Origin: a virus
DNA: 28,238 nucleotides
Strand: one strand, 5' to 3'
Virus record (IMG/VR): IMGVR_UViG_3300049617_000455
Location: 1-28,238 of that record
In this document: in pieces, positions 1 through 7,958 of the stretch
How the letters are laid out: every line of letters starts with the position of its first letter
Position numbering within the stretch: the first letter of the stretch is position 1
Notes under the pieces: model-generated
Database searches by the model: none
Told to the model about the DNA's origin: nothing
Seen by the model: only the letters and a program-made list of their open reading frames with translations
Position numbers and translations under genes: made by a program

Positions 1-999
1 TCATTTCAGACTCAGATGCCAATCGTTGATTGTCACACGCAGGCGGCGCGGGCGGCCGCTGTGCGGGAGCACGATCCAGGCTTCGCCGTCCGTCCAGCGC
101 CAGCGGGCGGTGCCTTTGGATTCCATGGGGTGAAAGCCCGGACCCGGGGTCGGCCCGTCGAGCGCCAGAGGCGTATCGTCGATTAAGAGAGCGATGACAC
201 ATATCCCAAGGCGCCGCTTGTCCTGTGGTGCGGGCGAATCATGCGCGTGCGCGACAAGGCGGACGGGGCCGGTGTCCGGCGGAAGGGCAAAGCGGAATTC
301 GGTGGGGGTGCTGGCGGGATCGGCCGGGATTTCCTGCCCCTCGATGAACAGCCGGATTGGGCGCGCGGGATCGGGTTCGATCCAGGGTGGCGGCGGCGGG
401 CCGGGCGTTGGCGGGGCGAATTCGGGGCGCGTGCCTCGCCGGGCGAGGCTGGCGCGCAGAGCGAGCAATGCGCTGCCTGCGGGGAGCATGGTCAGACTTG
501 GTGGCTGCGCGCCGCGCAGGCTGGCAACCGGGGCGGCGTTGGCCAGCAGAATGGCCTGGCTTGCAAGCTGGATGGCGTGCCAGCTGACGATTCCCGCGGC
601 AGGCTGGCGCAGAATGGTTTGGGTGTTGGTGAGCGCCCCGATCGGAACGAGGCGTGGCACGGCGGACTCGGGGGCGCCGGAAGCCATCGGAAAGGGGACC
701 AGCGCCTCCTGTGGCAGAATCAGATCGGCCGACGGCACCCCGGGCGCCAGCGCACCGGCGCGCACCAACACTGGGGCGACGGCGGAAGGGGTGGGATGGG
801 CCGCGATGTCGATCCGCTGGGTGTCAATGGTCAGGATAGCGGCTGAGCCACCTTGCCAGAGGCAGAGCAGATCTCCCGGACGCAGCGACTCGACAGCCCG
901 TTCGACCGGGGCATCGCCCGCCAGGGCGATCGCCATGGCCGTCCCGCCTGTAAACAAGCCGCTGGAAAGCCCGTTGCGCGTCCTGCCAGCGCCGATCAT
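1..999 (-). CDS. Degenerate Hint (hedgehog/intein-type) domain protein
   Basis: This is a complete 332-aa gene, with ATG at 997-999 (reverse strand) and TGA at 1-3. Residues 15-45 read LFTGGTAMAIAL then PVESLRPGDLL-like, the start of the Hint_2-type domain found in many acetic-acid-bacterial proteins. Around residue 140, WHAIQLASQAILLANAAP matches the later Hint block that in typical members reads roughly H-V-E-L..H..LLAEG.P. A proline-rich linker (about 195-210) leads to a C-terminal part with RLFIEGQEIP, DKRRLGICV and RWRWTDGEAWIVLP, typical of these proteins. The first Hint residue, normally the Cys of a CF pair that drives self-processing, is Leu here, and the later second His is Gln. It is therefore probably inactive for autoprocessing. 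It lies 4 bases downstream of the RlpA-like gene and is probably co-transcribed. The family call is fairly sure; the function is unknown. Confidence 0.75.
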   Translation of the reverse strand: MIGAGRTRNGLSSGLFTGGTAMAIALAGDAPVERAVESLRPGDLLCLWQGGSAAILTIDTQRIDIAAHPTPSAVAPVLVRAGALAPGVPSADLILPQEALVPFPMASGAPESAVPRLVPIGALTNTQTILRQPAAGIVSWHAIQLASQAILLANAAPVASLRGAQPPSLTMLPAGSALLALRASLARRGTRPEFAPPTPGPPPPPWIEPDPARPIRLFIEGQEIPADPASTPTEFRFALPPDTGPVRLVAHAHDSPAPQDKRRLGICVIALLIDDTPLALDGPTPGPGFHPMESKGTARWRWTDGEAWIVLPHSGRPRRLRVTINDWHLSLK

Positions 1000-1003
1000 T
1001 CGG

Positions 1004-1699
1004 CTATTGCAGCGCGAGCGTCACCTTCGCAACTCCGCTGTTGAGCATTCCGAGCTTGGCGGCGGCCCCGCGTGACAGGTCTATGATACGGCTACGGGTG
1101 CCGGGGCGGTCGTTGATGGTGACGACGACGCTTCGTCCGCTGCCGACCAGGGTGACGCGGACGCGGCTCCCGAGGGGAAGGGTGGCGTGGGCCGCGGTGA
1201 GCTCATTTTCATTGTAGCGGGTGCCGCTGCTGGTGGCGTGCCCCACCCAGCGCTTTCCGCCGTACCAGGAAGCCATTCCGGTCTGTTGCCAGGTGGATGA
1301 CGTGGATTCGGGGGCCGGGATCGGGTGGGCGATGGCCATGGCGCGGATCAGATGCGCCTCCGGGGCCGCGGTGTCTGCCGCGGCGTGGCGGGGTTCCGGA
1401 TGGTGGGTGTAGCTGTGCCTGAGGGCGGCATGATGCAGGGGGCGTCGTGCCGGGTGGGACTGGGTGCGCACCACACGGACGGTTTTGGCGGGACGGCCGC
1501 CGCGCGGGGCGACGTGTGCCTTTGCGGCACGCTGGGCCGGACGGCGTTGCTCTGTGACGTGTCGGTCAGCGACGTGCCGCACATGCGAGGTTTGATGTTC
1601 CGTGGTGTTGTGACTGCCCGTGGGGGCCGCGAGAGCCGGCGCCGCCAGCAACATGGACACCACCATGCCGGGGAATGCCCTTCTGGCACGTTCGATCAT
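1004..1699 (-). CDS. rlpA: RlpA-like secreted double-psi beta-barrel protein
   Basis: The 231-aa product starts at ATG 1697-1699, chosen because a GGAG lies about 10 bases upstream and a signal peptide follows at once (basic start, then hydrophobic VVSMLLAAPALAAP). The frame stays open upstream to 1831, but that extension has no signal character. The middle is a basic, His/Arg/Ala-rich linker. The C-terminal ~95 residues carry the RlpA/DPBB signature: GMASWYGGKRWVG, ELTAAHATLPLGSRVRVT, SVVVTINDRP, RIIDLSRGAAAKLGM. RlpA proteins are septal or outer-membrane lytic transglycosylases acting on denuded peptidoglycan glycans; some homologues only bind. There is no SPOR domain. The usual SGE before the AAH motif reads SGT, and the NDRGPF block reads NDRPGT, so catalysis is uncertain. 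Probably a host gene flanking the prophage rather than a phage lysis gene. Confidence 0.85.
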   Translation of the reverse strand: MIERARRAFPGMVVSMLLAAPALAAPTGSHNTTEHQTSHVRHVADRHVTEQRRPAQRAAKAHVAPRGGRPAKTVRVVRTQSHPARRPLHHAALRHSYTHHPEPRHAAADTAAPEAHLIRAMAIAHPIPAPESTSSTWQQTGMASWYGGKRWVGHATSSGTRYNENELTAAHATLPLGSRVRVTLVGSGRSVVVTINDRPGTRSRIIDLSRGAAAKLGMLNSGVAKVTLALQ

Positions 1700-1954
1700 A
1701 CAGCAAACTCCGGCCTGTGCGCGAAGCCGGGCATAGATCGGTGCCCGGACGAGCGGCGCAAGGTGACAGTGAAGGATTGCCGGACCTTGAACAGGAACGG
1801 CGGCAATAGCGCGTTTCAAAACGCTGACCATTCAGCCAACACTTCTCGCGAAGATCAACCCCAAAAGCTTCTGCAACTGTTAAGCGCGGCAGTGTTTTGG
1901 CCTCAGAAGGCTATTGACACGGCGTTTTCTGAATTCAATCTGCCACGCAATGGA

Positions 1955-1981
1955 TTGATTTTTCGTGATTTGTGTTATGAT
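1955..1981 (+). promoter_or_regulatory. Candidate extended -10 promoter for the phage late genes
   Basis: TATGAT at 1976-1981 is preceded by TGT (1973-1975), giving an extended -10 element. TTGATT at 1955-1960 could serve as -35 with a short 15-base spacer. It points toward the terminase gene about 220 bases downstream. This rests on consensus matching alone; alphaproteobacterial and phage-specific promoters may look different. Confidence 0.3.
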
Positions 1982-2002
1982 GGATAGCGCTGGGAGGCAC
2001 CT

Positions 2003-2017
2003 ATGAATTCACTATAG
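2003..2017 (+). other. Mini-ORF MNSL with strong ribosome binding site
   Basis: GGAGG at 1993-1997 sits 5 bases before ATG AAT TCA CTA TAG. The five-codon reading frame (MNSL then stop) is too short to be a protein gene. It could be a leader peptide between the candidate promoter and the terminase gene, or the surviving start of a decayed gene, for example a lost small terminase. The ribosome binding site is better than that of the terminase itself. Confidence 0.25.
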
Positions 2018-2021
2018 CCGA

Positions 2022-2035
2022 CCGTATAATTACGG
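2022..2035. repeat. Inverted repeat CCGTA-TAAT-TACGG overlapping a TATAAT
   Basis: Arms CCGTA and TACGG flank a 4-base centre. The repeat contains a perfect TATAAT (2025-2030), though no matching -35 is visible at 15-18 bases. An operator overlapping a -10 is possible. A second palindrome, TTTTCCGGAAAA, occurs at 2076-2087. Both could be chance in an AT-rich gap. Confidence 0.3.
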
Positions 2036-2203
2036 CGAGAATGTGGCAGAAAGGGTCATATTAGGCAATTTATCCTTTTCCGGAAAAAATTCCTTGCCCA
2101 CTCACCCCAGTTTCGGATAGAAATTCCGACATGATCGAGGCGGTGTGAGGCTGATGCCTCCAACCGCTCGGATCACTCTCTTCTCCCGATCCGCCGGAGC
2201 ACC

Positions 2204-3589
2204 ATGGCCAGCCCTGAAGCGGATGCGGGCCGGGGGCGGCAGCCCTCGTTGCGGCAATGGGCTCGACATGCGCTCCGCCCGGCCGGGCTGGTGCCGGCGG
2301 CGCATCATCGGAAATTGCTGTCGTGTTTGAATGCGCTGGCGCGGGGGAGGAGCGACCGGCTGATGCTGCTGATGCCCCCAGGCAGCGCCAAGTCGACCTA
2401 TACCTCGCTGCTGCTGCCGGCATGGTGGCTGATGCGCTTTCCGACCCATTCGATCATCGCGGCCAGCCATACGCAGGACCTCGCGACGCATTTCGGCCGG
2501 GGCCTGCGCCGACTGGTGCGCGACCATGAGGCGCGCCTGGGCTACCGGCTGGCCAGCGATGACAAGGCGGCGAATCGCTTCCGCACCGACAAGGGCGGCG
2601 AATATTTTGCGACCGGATTGGGCGGCGGCATTACCGGGCGGCGCGCCGACCTCGTGCTGATCGATGACCCGATCAAAAGCCATGCGGAGGCGGATAGCGC
2701 GGCACAGCGGGACGCCGTATGGGACTGGTATCGCAGCGAACTGGTGACGCGATTGCGGCCGCGCGGCCGGATCGTGCTGATCATGACGCGATGGCATGTC
2801 GACGATCTGGGTGGGCGGCTGCTGGCTGGCGATGACGGTTGGACGCTGCTGCGGCTGCCGGCACTGGCGGAGGAGAATGACCCGCTGGGCCGCCGGCCGG
2901 GAGAGGCGCTCTGGCCGGGTTGGGAGGATCGTGACGCGCTGCTGCGCAAACAGGCGGCGGTCGGCCCGCGGGTTTGGCAGGCACTGTATCAGCAGGCGCC
3001 GGTGGCCTCAGGCGGCGCGCTGTTTCAAGTCTGCCGGATCGATGTGGTGGATGCGGTGCCGTCGGGGCTTGCCGCGGTGCGCGCCTGGGATCTGGCGGCG
3101 ACCGCCGATGGCGACGGTCGGGACCCGGACTGGACCGTCGGGGTGAAGCTGGCGCGCGATGCGGCGGGCCGCCTGTTCGTGCTGGATGTGACGCGGTTGC
3201 GGGGCGGACCGCACGATGTGGCGCAGACCATCTTGGCCACGGCGCACCGGGACGGGCGGGCCGTGCCGGTGGGATTGCCGCAGGACCCGGGACAGGCTGG
3301 CAAACAGCAGGTTGCGTGGCTGACCGGTTTGCTGGCCGGGCACCGGGTGATCGCGTCGCCGGAAACCGGCTCGAAAATTCTGCGGGCGGGGCCGCTGGCC
3401 TCGCAGGCGGACGCCGGCAACCTGGTGCTGCTGCGGGCCGGCTGGACCGCGGCGCTGATCGAGGAACTGCGGGACTTTCCGAATGGGCGCAAGGACGACC
3501 AGGTGGACGCGCTGGCCCGCGCCTTCGCGATGCTGATCGAGCCGGGGGCTCCGGCCAGGCGGGCGCAGGTGGCCTTGATGGGGCGGTAA
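2204..3589 (+). CDS. terL: Phage terminase large subunit (packaging ATPase-nuclease)
   Basis: A 461-aa protein of normal length for a large terminase. It pumps genome DNA into the prohead and cuts it. The ATPase part shows a Walker A-type PPGSAKST (58-65), VLIDDP as Walker B (151-156) and TRWH (195-198) as the coupling motif. The C-terminal RNase H-like nuclease shows AWDLA (Asp295), QDPGQAGK (Asp361) and DDQVDALARAF (431-441), the acidic metal ligands. The P-loop has Ala where Gly is most common, a variant I know from this terminase group. GGAG lies at 2196-2199, 4 bases before the ATG. No small terminase gene is found upstream, where the next gene is on the opposite strand. It is the first gene of the rightward operon, 70 bases before portal. 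Confidence 0.95.
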   Translation: MASPEADAGRGRQPSLRQWARHALRPAGLVPAAHHRKLLSCLNALARGRSDRLMLLMPPGSAKSTYTSLLLPAWWLMRFPTHSIIAASHTQDLATHFGRGLRRLVRDHEARLGYRLASDDKAANRFRTDKGGEYFATGLGGGITGRRADLVLIDDPIKSHAEADSAAQRDAVWDWYRSELVTRLRPRGRIVLIMTRWHVDDLGGRLLAGDDGWTLLRLPALAEENDPLGRRPGEALWPGWEDRDALLRKQAAVGPRVWQALYQQAPVASGGALFQVCRIDVVDAVPSGLAAVRAWDLAATADGDGRDPDWTVGVKLARDAAGRLFVLDVTRLRGGPHDVAQTILATAHRDGRAVPVGLPQDPGQAGKQQVAWLTGLLAGHRVIASPETGSKILRAGPLASQADAGNLVLLRAGWTAALIEELRDFPNGRKDDQVDALARAFAMLIEPGAPARRAQVALMGR

Positions 3590-3659
3590 GCAGGGCCGGC
3601 ATCGGTTGCCAGGACGCGGTGCTGCTTGCGGAATTGCCCCGCCAAAGTGTGGAGTTTTC

Positions 3660-5051
3660 ATGTTTGATACGATCTGCGCCCAGATTCCCGCCGATCCGGA
3701 TTATCCGTCCCGCACGCGGCGGCTCGATTTGATGACCAGGGTCCTCGATGGGACGCTGTACGACGTGCTGCCCTATGAGTTTCATGAGGAGCGGGATGCG
3801 GGCGGACAGTATATTCCGTTACGGCAGCGACGACCGAGCGTGCGTTATCCGCTGGCCCGGATCGTGGTGGACGATAGCGTCGCGCTGGTTTTTGGCGACG
3901 GGCATTTTCCGACCATCGATAGCCCTGACCCCCGCGTCCGGCTGTTGCTGGGCGACGTGGTACGCGAGTCCGGTCTCAATGGCCTGATGCAGGCTGCGGC
4001 GCTGGCCGGCTCGGTGGGCTCGGTTGCGGTGTGGTTGCGGGTGCTGCGCGGCCGGGTGTTTTTTCGCGTTATGCCGAGCCTTTTTTTGACGCCTGAATGG
4101 GACCCGCAGGCGCCGGACACGCTGCTGCGGGTGACCGAGTCCTACAAGGTGCGGGGTGCGGCGCTGGCGGCGCAGGGCTACGAGATCGCGGATCTGCAGG
4201 CCGAATACTGGTTCATGCGGCGGTGGGATGATCAGGCGGAGATCTGGTTTGTGCCGTGGCCGGTGGCAGAGCCGCGGCCGCCCGTTGTGGACGAGCAGCG
4301 CAGCGTGCGCCACGGGCTGGGCTTCGTGCCTCTGGTGTGGATCCGCAATCTGCCTGGTGGTGACGATATAGACGGTGGCTGCACATTTCGCGCCGCTGTG
4401 GAGATGGGCATCGAGATCGACTACCAGCTGAGTCAGGCGGGGCGGGGGCTGAAATACAGCAGCGACCCGACCTTGCTGATCCGCGAGCCGGCGGCCGGGG
4501 ACAACGAGATCATCCGCGGGGGTGGCAATGCGCTGGTGGTGAGCGAGAAGGGCGATGCCAAGCTGCTGGAGATTGGGGGCACGGCCTCGGCCGCGGTGAT
4601 CGACTATGTTCGTACGCTCAGGGAAATGGCGCTGGAGGGTGTGCACGGCAACCGGGCAAGTGCGGACCGGCTGACGGCCGCGCAGTCCGGCCGGGCGCTG
4701 GAAATGATGAACCAGGGGCTGATCTGGCTCGCCGATAACCTGCGTGTGAGTTACGGCGACGCGCTGTTGCGGCTGGCACGAATGGTGGTGCTGGCGAGCG
4801 CGCGCTACCGGCTGGTGGTGCTGGGCGAGACGGTGCCACCGCTGGACGCTGGGGCGCGGCTGACCCTGGCCTGGCCGCGCTGGTATCCGCCGAGTGCCCA
4901 GGATCGGCAGGCCGATGCGCAGACGCTGACGGCGCTGCTGGCGAGCCGGCTGATGGCGCGCGGGACCGCCTTGAAATCGATCGCCGACATTTACGGCATT
5001 GAAGATGTCGGCGGCGAACTGGCGGCCATTGCAGGTGAGGGATTGGGATGA
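3660..5051 (+). CDS. Phage portal protein
   Basis: A 463-aa protein, start chosen at ATG 3660 because GGAG (3651-3654) lies 5 bases upstream; the frame opens earlier without support. It should form the dodecameric ring through which DNA enters and leaves the head. Features include VRYPLARIVVDDSVALVFG near the N-terminus, LVWIRNLPGGDDIDG in the stem or clip region, and a helical C-terminal half with GVHGNRASADRLTAAQSGRALEMMNQGL, a Ser-Gly-rich helix region typical of SPP1 gp6-type portals. The gene overlaps the next by ATGA, giving translational coupling to the scaffold-like protein. Position after the terminase and before the capsid gene supports the call strongly. Confidence 0.88.
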   Translation: MFDTICAQIPADPDYPSRTRRLDLMTRVLDGTLYDVLPYEFHEERDAGGQYIPLRQRRPSVRYPLARIVVDDSVALVFGDGHFPTIDSPDPRVRLLLGDVVRESGLNGLMQAAALAGSVGSVAVWLRVLRGRVFFRVMPSLFLTPEWDPQAPDTLLRVTESYKVRGAALAAQGYEIADLQAEYWFMRRWDDQAEIWFVPWPVAEPRPPVVDEQRSVRHGLGFVPLVWIRNLPGGDDIDGGCTFRAAVEMGIEIDYQLSQAGRGLKYSSDPTLLIREPAAGDNEIIRGGGNALVVSEKGDAKLLEIGGTASAAVIDYVRTLREMALEGVHGNRASADRLTAAQSGRALEMMNQGLIWLADNLRVSYGDALLRLARMVVLASARYRLVVLGETVPPLDAGARLTLAWPRWYPPSAQDRQADAQTLTALLASRLMARGTALKSIADIYGIEDVGGELAAIAGEGLG

Positions 5052-5434
5052 CCGAAGAGTTGCAGGATACACCTGATCTGGAGGCACGCGCCGCATCGCT
5101 GGAGCAGCGACTGGCCGATATGGAGGCGAGTACGACGGCCCGGTTGATTCGGGCTGAGCTGAAGGCTGAGGCCGTTCGGGCCGGGATGGTCGATCTGGAC
5201 GGACTCAAATTGGTCGATACCAGCGGGCTGGTGTTGAGCGAGCAGGGCGAGGTCGAGGGTGCTGCGGGATTGATGAACAAGTTGCGGCGCAGCAAGCCGT
5301 GGCTGTTCGGCGCCGCATCGTCCAGCAGCGGCGCCGCTGCGCCTCCGGCGCAGCCGCCGGCGGCGAAACCGGCGACGGCGATGAGCCATGCCGAGTGGCA
5401 GGCCGCACGCGCCGAACTTCTAAAACGGCGCTGA
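5048..5434 (+). CDS. Putative capsid scaffolding protein
   Basis: A 128-aa acidic-to-mixed protein. Residues 5-45 are predicted helical and coiled-coil-like (LEARAASLEQRLADMEAS then LIRAELKAEAVRAG). A middle segment GMVDLDGLKLVDTSGL recalls GP20/DUF4355-like scaffold proteins, and an Ala/Pro/Ser linker precedes a short basic tail ending ELLKRR, the kind of C-terminus that contacts coat protein. The start overlaps the portal stop by ATGA. Position between portal and major capsid, length and composition all fit a scaffold, but there is no diagnostic motif, so the function is inferred from context. Confidence 0.7.
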   Translation: MTEELQDTPDLEARAASLEQRLADMEASTTARLIRAELKAEAVRAGMVDLDGLKLVDTSGLVLSEQGEVEGAAGLMNKLRRSKPWLFGAASSSSGAAAPPAQPPAAKPATAMSHAEWQAARAELLKRR

Positions 5435-5548
5435 AAACTTCCTGATCACCGCATGGCCTGCCCTGGTGGGGCGGGCGCGCGGCTTTGTGCATAACCGAAC
5501 CCCGCGGCGCGGCGCCGTTGCGGAATTGTCTCATCATGAGGATTCGAA

Positions 5549-6871
5549 ATGGGCATTCAGAATTTTCCGGCCGCTCTGCAGCCGATCATCCAGCAGGGGT
5601 TTCTGGAGCGGGAGTTCGGCCACGCGCTGCAATCGCGGCTGGGCTATCGCGACGTGGCGGAGCGGGAGGAGTTTTCGGTTGGCATTGGCGAGACGCTGAC
5701 CAAGACGCGGGCCGGGCTGAAGCCGAGCGTGACCGTTCCGCTGGCGCCGGCGACCAATACCAATCTCGATAACGGTCTGGTGCCGCAGGGCTTCAATGTA
5801 GAGCAGTACACCATCACGCTGAACCACTACGCGGCGACCACCGACCTGAACATGGTGACCAGTCGCGTGGGCATTGCCTCGCAGTTTCTACTGAATGCAG
5901 CGATCAACGGCGAACAGGCGGCGCGGAGCCTGGACGAGCTGGCACGCAATGCGCTGTTCGCCGCGTATTTCGCCGGGAATTCGCGGGTGCGGACGACGCT
6001 CGGCGCCGCTGGGCCGGCGGTGGCGGTGGACGATGTACGGGGATTTCAATATGTGTTCGTCAACGGCGTGCAGACGCCGGTGGGCGGGGCGGCCTCGCTG
6101 ATGGTGACGGTGGGCGGGAATGCCTACACGCTCATCGGGACGGCGATCGATGCGGTGAACGCAAGCACCACGCCGGGTGGGATTTCCGGGGTACTTACAT
6201 TTTCCGGTTCTGTGACTGTTGCTGATGGTGCGGCCGGCAACACGGTCACGGCGGCGACGGCGAGCGCCATCATGCGGCCCAATCAGCGCGGGAACACGTC
6301 GGCACTGGTGGGCGGCGACGAGTTGACAATGGCGACGCTGCTCGATGCCGTATCGACGCTTCGGCTGAACGCAGTGCCCGAGATCGACGGCGTGTTCAAC
6401 TGTTATCTCGATCCGGTATCGGCGCGCCAGCTGTTTGCGGACAACGATTTCCGCCAGCTCTTTCAGGGCGCTACCTCGGCGAACCAAGTGTTCCGCAAGG
6501 GGCTGATCAACGAGTTTCTCGGGCTGCGCTTCATCCCGACGACGGAGGCCTACGTGACGCCGCATCCGGACATCGCCGGGGCGGTGGTACGCCGGCCGAT
6601 CATCTGCGGCAAGGGCGCACTGGTGGAGGGCGACTTTGCCGGAATGGCGGAGGCGGATGTGGCGCCGAAGGATTCCATTATTTCCATGGTGGACGGGGTG
6701 GCGATGGTGACGCGCGAGCCAATTGACCGGCTGCAGCAGATCATCGCGCAGAGCTGGTACTGGATCGGCGGGTTCTGCACACCGTCGGACCTGACCACCA
6801 ATCCCTCCACCATACCGACGGCGACGAATGCGGCGTTCAAGCGGGCGGTGATGGTCGAGCATATGGGCTGA
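5549..6871 (+). CDS. Major capsid protein with an inserted domain
   Basis: A 440-aa protein with GAGGA 6 bases upstream of its ATG. The N-terminal 155 residues include LVPQGFNVEQYTITLNHYAA and DELARNALFAAYFAG. After residue 250, ELTMATLLDAVSTLRLNAVPEIDG, YLDPVSARQLFADNDFRQLF and LINEFLGLRFIPTTEAYV match the pattern of HK97-fold coat proteins of the N4 gp56-like type. Residues about 158-240 look like an extra beta-rich insertion (VFVNGVQTPV, LMVTVGGNAYTL, GVLTFSGSVTVADG), which could be a surface-exposed I-domain-like or Ig-like module. No separate decoration protein or prohead protease gene is seen nearby. The 114-base leader before the gene holds no other ORF of note. Confidence 0.87.
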   Translation: MGIQNFPAALQPIIQQGFLEREFGHALQSRLGYRDVAEREEFSVGIGETLTKTRAGLKPSVTVPLAPATNTNLDNGLVPQGFNVEQYTITLNHYAATTDLNMVTSRVGIASQFLLNAAINGEQAARSLDELARNALFAAYFAGNSRVRTTLGAAGPAVAVDDVRGFQYVFVNGVQTPVGGAASLMVTVGGNAYTLIGTAIDAVNASTTPGGISGVLTFSGSVTVADGAAGNTVTAATASAIMRPNQRGNTSALVGGDELTMATLLDAVSTLRLNAVPEIDGVFNCYLDPVSARQLFADNDFRQLFQGATSANQVFRKGLINEFLGLRFIPTTEAYVTPHPDIAGAVVRRPIICGKGALVEGDFAGMAEADVAPKDSIISMVDGVAMVTREPIDRLQQIIAQSWYWIGGFCTPSDLTTNPSTIPTATNAAFKRAVMVEHMG

Positions 6872-6922
6872 CATTGCGATACGGGCACCACGCGGGCTTT
6901 TCTTGGTCGGAGACCGTCATCC

Positions 6923-7300
6923 ATGGCCTTCATTGAGTCGGAGCGCACCGATATTCGCCGTTATTGCGGATTTCCGGCCTACGGGGCCGGGAGTACGGGG
7001 TTTCAGGGGTGGCGGTTCTATCAGGTCTATGGGCTGCTCGAATATCGGCTGAATTTTCTCACCGGCTCGGAGGAGGCGGTGGTGCGGCAATATCTGCTGA
7101 CATTGTCGCAGTTGGAAACGGCGATTCCGGCTGCGAGCGCAGGGCTGGATACGGCGCAGGCTTCGGTGTGGATACGCAATGCGGCGGAGCTTCGCGAGCG
7201 AACCGGATTGTTCGATGACTGGCGCAGACGTTTATGCGCTTTTCTTGGGATTCCGCCGGGACCTGGGCTGGGTGACGGTGGCGTGGCGTTGGTGGTTTGA
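6923..7300 (+). CDS. Putative head-tail connector protein
   Basis: A 125-aa, largely helical protein placed directly after the major capsid gene, where connector proteins that dock under the portal (gp6/gp15 type) normally lie. GGAG at 6909-6912 precedes the ATG by 10 bases. Visible blocks are FIESERTDIRRYCGFPAYG, LLEYRLNFLTGSEEAVVRQYL, a heptad-like stretch around LSQLETAIPAASAGLDTAQ, and ELRERTGLFDDWRRRLCAFLGIPP. There is no signal peptide or membrane segment. The assignment is from position, size and helical character rather than a named motif. The stop is 2 bases before the next ATG. Confidence 0.6.
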   Translation: MAFIESERTDIRRYCGFPAYGAGSTGFQGWRFYQVYGLLEYRLNFLTGSEEAVVRQYLLTLSQLETAIPAASAGLDTAQASVWIRNAAELRERTGLFDDWRRRLCAFLGIPPGPGLGDGGVALVV

Positions 7301-7302
7301 GC

Positions 7303-7947
7303 ATGCGTGGCCGCACATTGCAGAACGTGGTTCAGCGTGGGTTGGGGCGGGCCGCGCTGATGGTGGGGCAGGATTGCCACGCCTATCGCCCCAACTCGGT
7401 GGATAGGCCTCTGACCGAGGAAAACCGGTATCTACGGTTGCAGGCGGCGTTCATACGACCGGGACGAAGTGCCGTGCGGGCGATGGATTACGGCCAGGCT
7501 GTCTGGGAGGGCATTTTTGACGCGGCCTACACGCGCCCGGGAGATTATCTGGTGCGCGTTGCGGATGGTGCGGTTTGGTTCATTGCCGGGCAGCCGGAAT
7601 TGGAGCCGATCATGTGCGTGCAGGCCGAACGGGTGGTGGCGTTCTCCCGCCCGGCCATAAGTGCGACCGCGGCAGCTTATGGGGGCGTTGTGGCGGCGAC
7701 GGCCATTCCGCTGCTGGCGCAGTGGCCGGCGAGTGTTTTGGATGGCGGCGGTGGCGGCATCGGGCAGGCGGGCTTGCCCGGCGATCCGCGCGGCGGGAAC
7801 TGGCGGGTGTTGCTCCCCGCGCTCCCGGGCGTGCTGCTCAGGGGCGGCGATCTCATGAGCGATGATCTCGGCCGCAACGGGGTGGTGGCGACGGCTGAAC
7901 TGACCGCGCTCGGATGGCGCCTGACGGTACGCCAGGCGACGAGCTGA
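7303..7947 (+). CDS. Putative neck / head-completion protein
   Basis: A 214-aa protein starting at ATG 7303, just after the preceding stop; an in-frame TTG at 7297 is less likely. The N-terminus is basic (RGRTLQNVVQRGLGRAA). The core is beta-rich with YLRLQAAFIRPGR and TRPGDYLVRVADGAVWFIAGQPELEPIMCV, and the end reads LGRNGVVATAELTALGWRLTVRQA. The 'loaded value, then evidence of use' layout (PGDYLV...WFIAGQ...PIMCV) resembles stopper or minor structural proteins of Mu-like and lambdoid neck modules. It lies between the putative connector and the putative tail terminator, which supports a neck role. No catalytic motif is visible. Confidence 0.5.
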   Translation: MRGRTLQNVVQRGLGRAALMVGQDCHAYRPNSVDRPLTEENRYLRLQAAFIRPGRSAVRAMDYGQAVWEGIFDAAYTRPGDYLVRVADGAVWFIAGQPELEPIMCVQAERVVAFSRPAISATAAAYGGVVAATAIPLLAQWPASVLDGGGGGIGQAGLPGDPRGGNWRVLLPALPGVLLRGGDLMSDDLGRNGVVATAELTALGWRLTVRQATS

Positions 7948-7958
7948 GGAGGCGCCCT

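Larger units (their letters stand above)
1700..2203. other. 504-base divergent intergenic region
   Basis: No credible protein gene lies here. The stretch separates the leftward rlpA-Hint pair from the rightward phage late genes and is visibly more AT-rich than its flanks, especially 1850-2110. It contains a consensus TTGACA at 1914-1919 without a good -10, a better promoter candidate at 1955-1981, a five-codon mini-ORF with its own GGAGG at 2003-2017, and two short palindromes (2022-2035 and 2076-2087). A small hairpin with GCGTTT/AAACGC arms sits at 1811-1824. No tRNA gene or obvious att core could be recognised. Confidence 0.6.

Noticed and set aside
1914-1919. Consensus TTGACA as a -35 element
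   Set aside because: No acceptable -10 at 16-18 bases; a nearby extended -10 candidate fits better.
3819-5096. A 425-aa minus-strand frame opposite the portal gene
   Set aside because: It is the shadow of the portal frame; no ribosome binding site or recognisable domain.
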